Below are positions 30,760 to 38,101 of a DNA stretch of 38,490 nucleotides, piece after piece. A model generated the notes under the pieces. The model was not told where the DNA came from, did not search any database, and was given only the letters and a program-made list of their open reading frames with translations. The DNA is from an uncultured Candidatus Saccharibacteria bacterium (GTDB lineage Bacteria > Patescibacteriota > Saccharimonadia > Saccharimonadales > Saccharimonadaceae). A program made the position numbers and the translations under genes. Position 1 is the stretch's first letter. Each line of letters begins with the position of its first letter. The stretch is from contig CAPNAV010000009.1 of NCBI GenBank assembly GCA_948663575.1, positions 1 through 38,490 of the forward strand, written 5' to 3'.

Positions 30760-31503
30760 TTACTTCTTGCTGGAAGAAGTGTTCTTTTTGGAATCTTTTG
30801 TGTCTTTAGTATCTTCGGTCTCCTTAGCATCTTTTTGAGCCTTTGCTTCTTTTGAGCCGGCGGATTTTTTGGTGTCTGCGGATTGCTTACCCTTGGGAGA
30901 TGGTTTGTCTTTGGAGGATTCGGCAACTTGTTTGGCAGTTTCGAGGGCTTTGACCATAGTTTCAGCTTTGGCGATACCAGTGATAATACGGCGATCTTTC
31001 ATAGTGAAACGCTGGTTGGAACGGAAAGTGTAGGCGCGGATTTTGATTTTGTTGTCGAGGCAGAAAGAGAAATTAACCTGACTACTGCCTTCGAGAATGC
31101 CGGCGCCCATGCGACCATCGTCGACCCAGGCGTTGGTGACGCGAGTGGCAGGGATGATATAAGTGACAAAGGGGTTCCAGAAAAAGACGATACCAAGAAC
31201 GCCTTCTATAGAGTCGACAATGACAGTTTCTCCGCGAGCGTAGAAAGTTTGGTTTGGGTGATGCCCTTCGCTAACGAAGCGTTTTTCCAGCTCTTTGGTT
31301 TTTCTTTTGAAAAGAATAGTGCCACCTAGGCCCCACCAAGCAATAGCGGCGAGCGTAGGAATGACGGTTGTGATAGCGGCGCCGGCGCCACCATCGTAGA
31401 AGCAAAGATAGCAAATTAAATAGCTAATCACGCAGACGAGAATTGGCGCAAAAATATAAAGTGATAAGTAGAGTGGATTGATTTTTTGAATGTTCGTGTC
31501 CAT
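30760..31503 (-). CDS. Membrane protein with two N-terminal helices and K-rich tail
   Basis: 247 residues, not recognised. Two hydrophobic segments (about 12-35 and 42-64) are followed by a soluble beta-rich domain (about 85-175; VIVDSIEGVLGIVFFWNPFV, VNFSFCLDNKIKIRAYTF) that could be a PH-like or similar small barrel, then a lysine/serine/aspartate-rich disordered tail from about 195. The promoter at 31526-31554 and AAGGAGTT site are good. Cytoplasmic location of the soluble part is inferred from the positive tail. Confidence 0.8.
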   Translation of the reverse strand: MDTNIQKINPLYLSLYIFAPILVCVISYLICYLCFYDGGAGAAITTVIPTLAAIAWWGLGGTILFKRKTKELEKRFVSEGHHPNQTFYARGETVIVDSIEGVLGIVFFWNPFVTYIIPATRVTNAWVDDGRMGAGILEGSSQVNFSFCLDNKIKIRAYTFRSNQRFTMKDRRIITGIAKAETMVKALETAKQVAESSKDKPSPKGKQSADTKKSAGSKEAKAQKDAKETEDTKDTKDSKKNTSSSKK

Positions 31504-31525
31504 TAAGTTTTAACTCCTTTTTTGT

Positions 31526-31554
31526 AGTATAGTGCTGAGAAGAAAATGTGTCAA
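31526..31554 (-). promoter_or_regulatory. Consensus promoter TTGACA-17-TATACT
   Basis: -35 TTGACA at 31549-31554, -10 TATACT at 31526-31531, serving the membrane protein at 31503. Confidence 0.8.
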
Positions 31555-31937
31555 TAGTGGCGGTTTTAACTTAATCTTCGAGTGCAGTATAAACGGAATA
31601 AAGTTACTATGGCTGAGTTAGAATAATAGAACTGTACTAATGAAAAGAAGTCGATGCTTGGATTTCAAGAAAAGTTTGGATGCGGATCGCATGGAGAGTG
31701 GACTTTTGTGAGAGCGTAAGCCAAGCGGAGGAGGATTGGATGGTGGGAACTCATCATAAACGGACAAAGCCCGCCGGATGGGCGAGCTTTGGTGTAGATA
31801 AAGTACAAATAGGGCTTAGACTGTTAGTGCGCGGATGCACGTGGCGGAGATAGCTGAATGACTGCAAAAGCGATTAGCGAATGTTTCTGAGTTGACTACG
31901 CGAATCGTGAAAATAGAAAAATAGTGCGTGAATGAGC
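31555..31937. other. Intergenic stretch without a credible gene
   Basis: About 380 bp. The only structure seen is an imperfect hairpin (AAAGC.CGCC with GGCG.GCTTT, about 31766-31792) that may terminate the gene at 31938-32651. Short open frames here have no ribosome sites. Confidence 0.5.
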
Positions 31938-32651
31938 CTAGGCGGTGATTGCGCAGGCGGTGAGGATGTTGGCACCGTTGAGGATACTGCGGAGCAATAC
32001 GGCACCGCTCTGGTCGATGGCCCAGGCGTGATTCTCGGAAGTATGCAGGGAGCGTGTCCAACAGAAAAGATGCGAGTTGCCGGCGTGATCGTGAATGACG
32101 CGGCGATTACAAAGCGTAGCGTCTTCGACCTTGAAATAATCCCAAGTGTCGGCGGCGTGACCTTCTCTTTCGGCGAAAGACGGGGCGATTTCGTAGATCG
32201 ACGGAGCGAAAAATAATCCAGATTCGCAGTCGACATCGGCCAATAATAAAGGCGTGATGACCTTTTTGAAATCTACCGGAATTCCATTGGCAAAATCCTG
32301 ATTAATAGTCTGATAAAGGCTTGAGTCAGGGCTATAAGACTTGCGACCAAAAGGAATGATCCAAGGGGGTGTAATGGTATTTAACAGGATGAGTCCAGGT
32401 TTGTCGCCGTCAATGGTCTTGAGAGACTGCGAGTAATGTACGACAGTACTTTCAAGCCAGTAGTTGAGGTCATTCCGGTAATCGTGGAACGGATACTTGG
32501 CTTTGAAACCGATGGGGTAATCTTGGCTGGCGACGCCAGATTGTATACTGTCGCGCATATTCTCGAACAGATATTCGTGCTGAGCAGGGCGGACGAAGGT
32601 GGCGATTTCTCTCAGATCCTTCGATTCTGGTTGCATAGTAAAAGTCTTCAT
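31938..32651 (-). CDS. Hypothetical cytoplasmic protein
   Basis: 237 residues with no signal peptide or membrane segment; I do not recognise a family. Tyr/Phe/Trp-rich segments (FHDYRNDLNYWLE, TPPWIIPFGRKSY, ADTWDYFKVED, HLFCWTRSLH, NHAWAID) suggest a folded globular protein. It has its own TTGCTA-17-TACAAT promoter and AAGGAGGG site and lies alone between the membrane protein and rplK. Function unknown. Confidence 0.78.
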   Translation of the reverse strand: MKTFTMQPESKDLREIATFVRPAQHEYLFENMRDSIQSGVASQDYPIGFKAKYPFHDYRNDLNYWLESTVVHYSQSLKTIDGDKPGLILLNTITPPWIIPFGRKSYSPDSSLYQTINQDFANGIPVDFKKVITPLLLADVDCESGLFFAPSIYEIAPSFAEREGHAADTWDYFKVEDATLCNRRVIHDHAGNSHLFCWTRSLHTSENHAWAIDQSGAVLLRSILNGANILTACAITA

Positions 32652-32720
32652 GATTGTTCCCTCCTTAACAATTCCCTAGTTTGATAGGTGCGAGCTTAGA
32701 TGATAATAAAACTCTGTTAT

Positions 32721-32749
32721 ATTGTAGCATAGATTTTGAAAGATAGCAA
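32721..32749 (-). promoter_or_regulatory. Promoter TTGCTA-17-TACAAT
   Basis: -35 TTGCTA at 32744-32749, -10 TACAAT at 32721-32726 with TGC extension, serving the gene at 32651. Confidence 0.65.
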
Positions 32750-32843
32750 ATTACATGCGGAATAATAAGCGCTTTGCTGGTTTTATACATAAGATATTAT
32801 TGGTGCTATGTAAAATCTCGATGTTTTATAGTGAATCATCAAG

Positions 32844-32870
32844 AAAGTTCTGGCGTGATACCAGAACTTT
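32844..32870 (-). terminator. rplK terminator
   Basis: AAAGTTCTGG-TATCACG-CCAGAACTTT, a perfect 10-bp stem about 22 bp after the rplK stop, followed by CTTG. Confidence 0.75.
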
Positions 32871-32892
32871 GGCTAGGGTATTAATTCCCTGT

Positions 32893-33318
32893 TTAGCCTT
32901 CGACGACAACACCCATAGAGCGGGCGGTGCCAGCGATGACCTTGACGGCGCCTTCCATGTCGATGGCGTTGAGTTGACCCATCTTGATCTTGGCGATTTC
33001 TTCGAGGTCGGCGCGGGAGATTTTACCAACTTTTTCGAGGTTGGGTTTGCCGCTGCCTTTTTCGATTTTGATTTTCTCGCGAATTAGATCGTCAACAGGC
33101 TGACCGAGACAGGTCCAATCGAAAGTACGATCGTCGTAGACTTTGATGTGGACAATAACATTCTTGCCATTGTATTCTTTGGTCTTTTCGTTGAATGGAT
33201 TGATGAAATCCATCATATTGAGACCCCACTGACCAAGAGTGGAACCGACTGGAGGCCCAGCAGTAGCTTTGCCACCAGGGATGCGCAACTTGAGGTTGCC
33301 GATGACTTGTTTTGCCAT
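32893..33318 (-). CDS. rplK: Ribosomal protein L11
   Basis: A 141-residue protein of the GTPase-associated centre. Seen are IGNLKLRIPGGKATAGPPVG, the LGQWGLNMMDFINPFNEKT segment and the C-terminal RNA-binding GTARSMGVVVEG. Typical length. It normally sits directly before rplA; here about 5 kb of other genes separate them. It has its own promoter and leader hairpin. Confidence 0.97.
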   Translation of the reverse strand: MAKQVIGNLKLRIPGGKATAGPPVGSTLGQWGLNMMDFINPFNEKTKEYNGKNVIVHIKVYDDRTFDWTCLGQPVDDLIREKIKIEKGSGKPNLEKVGKISRADLEEIAKIKMGQLNAIDMEGAVKVIAGTARSMGVVVEG

Positions 33319-33338
33319 AATTAATTCTTCCCTATTGT

Positions 33339-33357
33339 TCTGGGTGAAGCTCCCAGA
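33339..33357 (-). promoter_or_regulatory. Hairpin in the rplK leader
   Basis: TCTGGG-AGCTTCA-CCCAGA, a 6-bp stem in a leader of about 65 nt, 21 bp upstream of the ATG. Confidence 0.45.
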
Positions 33358-33390
33358 TACGATTATTAATAAATCGTGCGTAACGGTTTT

Positions 33391-33419
33391 ATTTTAGCAA
33401 AAGAGATTGTGATTGTCAA
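33391..33419 (-). promoter_or_regulatory. rplK promoter TTGACA-17-TAAAAT
   Basis: -35 TTGACA at 33414-33419, -10 TAAAAT at 33391-33396 with TGC extension. Confidence 0.8.
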
Positions 33420-33423
33420 TGAG

Positions 33424-33452
33424 TTGACTATTAGCAATTAGTGTGGTATTGT
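33424..33452 (+). promoter_or_regulatory. Divergent promoter TTGACT-17-TATTGT
   Basis: -35 TTGACT at 33424-33429, -10 TATTGT at 33447-33452 with TGG extension. It is back-to-back with the rplK promoter, only four bases between the two -35 hexamers, and serves the membrane protein pair at 33551. Confidence 0.65.
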
Positions 33453-33550
33453 CAGTTATAGAGTCGAGAGGCTGGTAATTTAACGGTTGAGGATTATGCG
33501 TTTTGTTATGGGCTGATTGGCGAGAAAAATGACAGAGGAGAGTGTGAAAA

Positions 33551-34171
33551 ATGAAAGGAAAAAGTGTAACGAAAGAGCAGTCGTTGATTGTATTGTGGAT
33601 CGTGCTGCTTGCGGTGGGCTGGCTAGTGCTGTATGCGATAGGTATGTTTTTTAGTCTGCAGGGTGTGCTACATGATGATGTGATGCCGGAAAAGTATAGT
33701 CGATGGTTATGGCTTTATCATCTATGGCCTTACATAGGTTTGATGGTGAAATTTTTCTATGAGTTCTTGGTTAAGCCGCTAGTGGTATTGTCATGGCAGT
33801 GTATAGTAATCATTTTTAGCTCGCTAAAAGAATTTCCGGGTAAAGTGCACGATAAGTTGAATAAAATTGCAGATGCTTTGTTGACGCCGAGGCGGATATA
33901 TAGTTTCGCCTTAGTGATGACGGGATACTTAGTATGGATTGATATGCGTTTTGTGCGACTGAGATGGTTGATCATGAGTGTTGACTATAAAGAGATTCGT
34001 TGGATGGTCGCAGAGTATGCTTCGAAAATGTGCGCCCTAACAGTGGAAAGCGTATTTGTGTCCGTGGGTTTGATATATTGTGTGGCCGTACTGTTGACTC
34101 GTTATTCGGAACTTGAGGAGATGGCTGGAAAGGGGTCAGCGAAGATTCTTTGGTGGCGACCGCGCAGTTAG
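33551..34171 (+). CDS. Four-helix membrane protein A of a tandem pair
   Basis: 206 residues, unknown function. Four hydrophobic segments at about 12-34, 57-85, 113-132 and 163-184, separated by basic cytoplasmic stretches. A GAGGAG site nine bases upstream supports this ATG. The next gene has the same spacing of helices and a similar middle segment, so the two are probably diverged paralogues forming a complex. They occupy the plus strand between rplK and nusG. The proteins are unrelated to any transporter family I can recognise. Confidence 0.75.
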   Translation: MKGKSVTKEQSLIVLWIVLLAVGWLVLYAIGMFFSLQGVLHDDVMPEKYSRWLWLYHLWPYIGLMVKFFYEFLVKPLVVLSWQCIVIIFSSLKEFPGKVHDKLNKIADALLTPRRIYSFALVMTGYLVWIDMRFVRLRWLIMSVDYKEIRWMVAEYASKMCALTVESVFVSVGLIYCVAVLLTRYSELEEMAGKGSAKILWWRPRS

Positions 34172-34223
34172 TAGCAATGAGTGTTTTGCGGAAAATGATG
34201 CGAATTCAGAAAAGGAGAAGAGA

Positions 34224-34859
34224 ATGATGAAAAAGAGAACGAACGGGCAGTTGCTGGTGGATATGCTGATAGGACTGGATTTGATTGGCGTGATGGCGGA
34301 GTTAATACTGATTCGAGTAATGAGTGCGTGTAGTAGCTATATTGGCCTTCGCACGGCTTTTGATTCGCCCTATGATCCTTATTTTGATGGTTATCGGGCG
34401 TCAGTAGAGCTGTTTCACTACGTGTTTTTGGCGATTTTGATTAGTATTCTTGTAGTGCCACTAGTGGTAGCACCGATGATGAAGCTCATCTGGAGGGGGT
34501 TGTCGAAAAACGGGCTGATGCAGATGGTGGCCGAAGCGACAAGATGCCTTGGCAATAAAATCTGCGATGTCTTGGCAAGGATGAATAAGACGGTGGCGTT
34601 TGTGCTGACTGGGATGATACTGACATATATGATGATCGTAATCATAGGGTCATGCCGGATGATGCTGGATGTCAGAGGCTTGAACTTGCAAGAGAAACAG
34701 CTGATGATGTGGATGTGGGCGCCGAAGCTGTGTTCATATTTGTGGCAAAGTTTGGCGGTGTGCGCGGGAGCCGTGATAGCGTTTTGCCTGTTGGTGTGGC
34801 TGTATTTTGAATTTGGGGCGCCAGAGGAAAGCGAAGAATTGGCGGAGCAGAATGACTAA
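34224..34859 (+). CDS. Four-helix membrane protein B of a tandem pair
   Basis: 211 residues from ATG 34224, chosen because AAAAGGAGAAG precedes it; the open frame extends upstream into the first gene without a ribosome site, and an ATG follows immediately at 34227. Hydrophobic segments at about 12-30, 61-87, 118-140 and 172-200; acidic C-terminus (ESEELAEQND). Organisation parallels protein A. Operon with A, gap about 50 bp, shared terminator at 34903. Confidence 0.75.
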   Translation: MMKKRTNGQLLVDMLIGLDLIGVMAELILIRVMSACSSYIGLRTAFDSPYDPYFDGYRASVELFHYVFLAILISILVVPLVVAPMMKLIWRGLSKNGLMQMVAEATRCLGNKICDVLARMNKTVAFVLTGMILTYMMIVIIGSCRMMLDVRGLNLQEKQLMMWMWAPKLCSYLWQSLAVCAGAVIAFCLLVWLYFEFGAPEESEELAEQND

Positions 34860-34902
34860 TAGCCAATAGAACTACGCAACAATCAACTGAAAGAAAAAAT
34901 GC

Positions 34903-34931
34903 AAAAAGCTGCCGAACCGTGGCAGCTTTTT
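34903..34931 (+). terminator. Terminator of the membrane protein pair
   Basis: AAAAAGCTGCC-GAACCGT-GGCAGCTTTTT, a perfect 11-bp stem ending in TTTTT. Confidence 0.9.
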
Positions 34932-34958
34932 CATGGCTTACCTCTGTAGAGTAATAGC

Positions 34959-34985
34959 AAAACCTGCCACGGCTTGGCAGGTTTT
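34959..34985 (-). terminator. Terminator after the pseudogene
   Basis: AAAACCTGCC-AAGCCGT-GGCAGGTTTT, a perfect 10-bp stem 13 bp beyond the pseudogene stop. It is still intact although the gene is not. Confidence 0.8.
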
Positions 34986-34998
34986 GAGGTTTGAGGGT

Positions 34999-35501
34999 TT
35001 ATTTCTTGCGACCAAATAGCTTGCTGACGATGCCTTTTTTGGCGTGGGGTTGCTGGCGTTTTGGTCTTGAATGGGGTTGTTTTGTCTGGTTTCATAATAA
35101 GCGCGGACTTCAGGGGGTTGGTAGTCGAGAGTGGAGTGATATGGATGTTCAGCGACTATGGGCTGCTGGGTGCGTTCGGAGGCTTGGCTTTCTCGAGCCT
35201 GTTCTTCTAACTCTTGCCAGGCTTCGTGGTATTCTTGGCGTTTGCCATAAAATTTGTCTTTGAATTCTCATAGGAGTTGATGTATTCTTGGACTTTAGTG
35301 GGCGTTTGAGTGTTAGTAAGTTGTTCAAAAAGATTATTGATTTTCGTGAATGAGTGATTTGGCGATTTCTGCTTTACGGCGAAGAGGAGTCTTAGATAGC
35401 CTTTCTGTACGGTCCGGATCATAGTCGACATTGCTGACGGTATCCCATTTTGAAGGTTGTGAGCTTTTTAATTGATTCAGGCTATTGGGTGTATTATCCA
35501 T
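34999..35501 (-). pseudogene. Decayed soluble protein gene with at least three frameshifts
   Basis: Start ATG 35501 (MDNTPNSLNQLKSSQPSKWD) follows an intact TGC-TATAAT element by six bases. Frame 1 stops after about 55 codons (AKSLIHENQ). The protein continues in a second frame (INNLFEQLTNTQTPTKVQ), a third (DKFYGKRQEYHEAWQELEE...YHSTLDYQPPEVRAYYE) and then another to a natural-looking C-terminus KKGIVSKLFGRKK-stop. The rejoined product would be about 165 residues, hydrophilic, of unknown function. Promoter and terminator remain, so decay is recent; sequencing error at several sites is the alternative. Confidence 0.75.
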
Positions 35502-35507
35502 ATGCTT

Positions 35508-35516
35508 ATTATAGCA
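35508..35516 (-). promoter_or_regulatory. Leaderless-type promoter of the pseudogene (TGC-TATAAT)
   Basis: TGC-TATAAT followed by six bases (AAGCAT) and ATG 35501. It abuts the T-run of the nusG terminator. Confidence 0.6.
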
Positions 35517-35542
35517 AAAAGAGCCAACTCTCGCTGACTCTT
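35516..35542 (-). terminator. nusG terminator
   Basis: AAGAGTCA/TGGCTCTT stem (one G-T pair) with an eight-base loop and TTTTT, 22 bp after the nusG stop. Confidence 0.85.
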
Positions 35543-35563
35543 TCCTGAAGGTTTTTGATGATC

Positions 35564-36109
35564 CTAGAGCTGCTTGACTTGCAAAGCGTCGAGCTCAACG
35601 GGAGTTTCGCGGCCAAACATGGAAACCATAACTTTCATCTTGCCTTTTTGGGTGTCGATTTCGGAGACTACGCCTTCGAAACCTTTGAATGGGCCATCAA
35701 TAATAGAAATAACTTCGCCGATTTCGTAATTGACGGAATATTTGGGATCTTCAACGCCCATGCGTTTCTTGATTTTTTGGATTTCTTTTTCGGAAACTGG
35801 CGTAGGCTGGGTGCCATTGCCAATGAAGCCGGTGACGCCAGGCGTATTGCGGACGATGTACCAAGTTTCATCGGAGAGGCACATTTCGACTAAGACATAG
35901 CCTTGGAAAATCTTGCGGTCGACAACTTTGCGTTTGCCGTTTTTGATTTCGATGCGTTTCTCTTTTGGTACGATTGCGTCAAAGATTTTGCCATCGAGCT
36001 CATGGCCTTCGATGCGTTCCTTGATGCCGTTGCAAACTTTGTCTTCGAACCCGCTATTAGTGCTGATTGCATACCATGCACGGGTGTCGTCATAACGGTT
36101 AACTGCCAT
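35564..36109 (-). CDS. nusG: Transcription termination/antitermination factor NusG
   Basis: 181 residues. The NGN domain (RAWYAISTNSGFEDKVC, KIFQGYVLVEM, NTPGVTGFIG) is followed by a linker and the KOW domain (YEIGEVISIIDGPFKGFEGVV). It binds RNA polymerase and couples it to ribosome or Rho. GAGGAGAT site; 22 bp after secE, one operon, closed by the terminator at 35516. Confidence 0.96.
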   Translation of the reverse strand: MAVNRYDDTRAWYAISTNSGFEDKVCNGIKERIEGHELDGKIFDAIVPKEKRIEIKNGKRKVVDRKIFQGYVLVEMCLSDETWYIVRNTPGVTGFIGNGTQPTPVSEKEIQKIKKRMGVEDPKYSVNYEIGEVISIIDGPFKGFEGVVSEIDTQKGKMKVMVSMFGRETPVELDALQVKQL

Positions 36110-36130
36110 TTTATATCTCCTCTATGGTTA

Positions 36131-36634
36131 TTAACTTTTGAGTATTAAATTAAATAGAAATGTAAACAAGGTATCAAGTAGAAGGATGAAAACCATTAAA
36201 ATTGCGCAATAAACGAGCACGGCGAGAGTCATTTTCCAAGTGGCTTTGCGGTTGGGCCAACGGACTTGACGGAGTTCGCGCCAAGAATCGCGAATATAAC
36301 GCCCGAGGGCAACGAATGGGCGGGCTAAAATGAAGACTTCCTTAAGAGGCTTTTCGGAGTGATTGGATTTTGAGGATTTTTTAGCTTTCTTGAGGGGTTT
36401 TTTGTCGGAATTGGCGTCTGAGGCAGTTTTGGAAGCCTTAGAGGCGCTACTAGCCTTTATATTGGTAACATGGCGGTCTTGAGACTTAACGTCTCCTGCG
36501 GCCTTTGGGCGCGATGCTACATCTGAATGTTGTGAGGCAGATTTAGCGGTGATTTTGGTGATGTGTTTGTTGGATTTGTCTTCCTTGCCGACGGCGGATT
36601 TTAGCTTGTCGGTGGGGCTGGACTTCTGCGACAT
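36131..36634 (-). CDS. secE: Preprotein translocase subunit SecE with long disordered N-terminus
   Basis: 167 residues. Only the last about 65 match SecE: ALGRYIRDSWRELRQVRWPN, then the single membrane helix (MTLAVLVYCAILMVFILLLD). The first about 100 residues are K/S/A/D-rich low-complexity sequence (SKASKTASDANSDKKP type). SecE clamps SecY in the SecYEG channel. Usual bacterial single-helix SecE is about 60-70 residues. AAAGGAG precedes the ATG. First gene of secE-nusG. Confidence 0.93.
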   Translation of the reverse strand: MSQKSSPTDKLKSAVGKEDKSNKHITKITAKSASQHSDVASRPKAAGDVKSQDRHVTNIKASSASKASKTASDANSDKKPLKKAKKSSKSNHSEKPLKEVFILARPFVALGRYIRDSWRELRQVRWPNRKATWKMTLAVLVYCAILMVFILLLDTLFTFLFNLILKS

Positions 36635-36680
36635 GTGACTCCTTTCCTTCTGGGTGGACTATTTTGAAGTTTGTAGCATC

Positions 36681-36703
36681 AAAAAAAGTCTGATACCAGA
36701 CTT
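36681..36703 (-). terminator. Intrinsic terminator between an upstream promoter and secE
   Basis: AAGTCTG-GTAT-CAGACTT followed by TTTTT on the minus strand, 47 bp before the secE ATG. It ends the RNA started at about 36867, or acts as an attenuator for secE-nusG. Confidence 0.8.
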
Positions 36704-36867
36704 GTCAATATTATTCTATCACGTGCTGTCAAGTTTGGGAAGATAGGAAATATGAGAGTATTTGCCATGGTTTCGACAATCTGTATCATTTTGAATTAAA
36801 GGAGGATGCGGAGAAGTAAATTTCCCCCAACCTTGCGATTGGGGTGGGTCGACTAGATGTCGAATAT
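36704..36867 (-). ncRNA. Candidate small structured RNA or attenuator leader of secE-nusG
   Basis: A TTGCAA-17-TATACT promoter predicts a start near 36867 and the terminator at 36681-36703 predicts an RNA of about 185 nt. Near its 5' end are TCGAC-ATCTA-GTCGA and CCCCAATC-GCAA-GGTTGGGG (36825-36844), the latter a GC-rich stem with a GNRA loop. No SD-led ORF is present; a 36-codon frame lacks a ribosome site. I do not recognise 6S, SRP or a known riboswitch in it. Confidence 0.5.
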
Positions 36868-36873
36868 GCCTTC

Positions 36874-36902
36874 AGTATAGCATAAATATTCTGGTTTTGC
36901 AA
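36874..36902 (-). promoter_or_regulatory. Promoter TTGCAA-17-TATACT
   Basis: -35 TTGCAA at 36897-36902, -10 TATACT at 36874-36879 with TGC extension; start predicted near 36867. From 36903 to 37083 only a TGG-TATAAT element on the minus strand (near 37040) was noticed. Confidence 0.65.
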
Positions 36903-37083
36903 TGGTTTTCTATGGGGCAACCTGAAGGTAGTTTTGGGTTTGAGCATTTTATGTCACGAAAGACGGTATTTTTATAAACGATGTTGCTTGCGGTTTAGGG
37001 TCGTGTTCTCGCAGAATAAGGGTGCAAAATCCATATTATACCATAAATTAATATGGCTAACTAGCGTTAACTATCTCAAGTTA

Positions 37084-37092
37084 TGATATAAT
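37084..37092 (+). promoter_or_regulatory. Extended -10 (TGA-TATAAT) of the membrane protein at 37117
   Basis: TGA-TATAAT 24 bp before the ATG; -35 not clear. AAGGA lies about 13 bases before the start. Confidence 0.55.
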
Positions 37093-37116
37093 AAGTCAAA
37101 AGGATTTTACGAAAAT

Positions 37117-37629
37117 ATGTCAAATAGTAATGACTATAATAACGGATATTGGTTCGGCAAGGATTCGGGCTATCATGAAGGATACGAGGAGGGTGTGCAA
37201 GCTGAGCGAAATCGAATTAAACGGGCGGTAGAAGGTAGCAATAGCTTTCCTGCGAGCGAGTCGTCAACTCTAGGGTCGATGATTGGTGGATCGATTATTT
37301 TGACTCTGCTCGGATGGAGTTTTGTTGGATTTATTTTGCTTTTGCTTTGGATTGGTGGCAGTAGCGGAGAATGGTGGTTTCCGTGGATTTGGCGGATTGC
37401 GTTTTGGCTAGGCATTGGATTTATTGTGCTAATGAGTATAGGAGGGATAGTAATGACTGCTATGGAAGAGTATGAGGAAAAATATACTCCCGAAAAACCA
37501 GAGGGTGAACCTAAGATACCGCAATCTCGTGTGGATGATGATTTATGGAAAAAGAAAAATTCGATCGGAGATGTTGGTGCAATAAAAGAGGCGGAGATGG
37601 TGAATATGAGGGATGAGCAACGGGATTGA
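37117..37629 (+). CDS. Two-helix membrane protein with GY-rich N-terminus
   Basis: 170 residues, unknown function. The N-terminus (YNNGYWFGKDSGYHEGYEEG) has regular Gly-Tyr spacing similar to the segment after the lipobox of the lipoprotein at 29165; this periodicity is typical of helix-zipper sequences. Two hydrophobic segments (about 53-80 and 88-112) with tryptophans between (SGEWWFPWIWR) are followed by a charged cytoplasmic tail rich in E, K and P. Single gene ending at a bidirectional terminator shared with tRNA-Gln. Confidence 0.75.
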   Translation: MSNSNDYNNGYWFGKDSGYHEGYEEGVQAERNRIKRAVEGSNSFPASESSTLGSMIGGSIILTLLGWSFVGFILLLLWIGGSSGEWWFPWIWRIAFWLGIGFIVLMSIGGIVMTAMEEYEEKYTPEKPEGEPKIPQSRVDDDLWKKKNSIGDVGAIKEAEMVNMRDEQRD

Positions 37630-37681
37630 GGGATAACGAACCCGCTACTGTTCCAATACCTATCTTGCCCATCCGAAGAGC

Positions 37682-37709
37682 AAAAACCGAACCCGAAGGT
37701 TCGATTTTT
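37682..37709. terminator. Bidirectional terminator between the membrane protein and tRNA-Gln
   Basis: CGAACC-CGAA-GGTTCG on the plus strand (37688-37703) followed by ATTTTT; on the minus strand CGAACC-TTCG-GGTTCG followed by GTTTTT. The minus-strand loop is a stable UUCG tetraloop. Confidence 0.85.
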
Positions 37710-37713
37710 ACTC

Positions 37714-37788
37714 TGGCTGGGGATGAGGGATTCGAACCCCCGAATGGTGGGACCAGAACCCACTGCCTTACCACTTGGCGAATCCCCA
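37714..37788 (-). tRNA. tRNA-Gln (anticodon CUG)
   Basis: A complete cloverleaf on the minus strand: acceptor TGGGGAT pairs with ATCCCCA, D-arm with AAGTGGTAAG, anticodon stem GTGGG/CCCAC with loop TTCTGGT (anticodon CTG), and T-arm with GGTTCGAATCC. Discriminator G is followed by an encoded CCA. The U1-A72 pair is a tRNA-Gln identity feature. Confidence 0.95.
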
Positions 37789-37821
37789 ATAGGTAAACCG
37801 CAGTGCAGTTTGACTGTGCTT

Positions 37822-37830
37822 ATTATATCA
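37822..37830 (-). promoter_or_regulatory. Extended -10 of tRNA-Gln (TGA-TATAAT)
   Basis: TGA-TATAAT 34 bp upstream of the tRNA 5' end; -35 weak. The 37831-38101 stretch otherwise shows only a GG-TATAAT element near 38051 that could serve the small gene at 38102. Confidence 0.6.
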
Positions 37831-38101
37831 TGGTTTTTGGAAAAATGGGTAAAAATGTCGAAAAAGCATTATTTTCTGCTAGGCTCGAACCTTGTTTCTA
37901 CGCGTCAGTTATAGGTTTGTAGTTACTCTCGTTCCCTCCTTTTTAAACTATAGTTTACTCACTTTGGTTCGTCTTGGACGTTGTCTCGGAATTGTCTATC
38001 AAGCGTGTCTATTTCGCTCGTTTTCTATGCTAACTCCGGTTAAAACGGTATAATTAAATGAAGAGAAATTACGATTCAGAAGTAAGATTATAAATAGAGT
38101 T

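Noticed and set aside
36682..36795. 36-codon minus-strand ORF before secE
   Set aside because: No ribosome site, overlaps the terminator hairpin, and codon content is not protein-like.
37714..37788. tRNA-Gln as an integration (att) site
   Set aside because: No integrase and no duplicated tRNA 3' end were found in the window.
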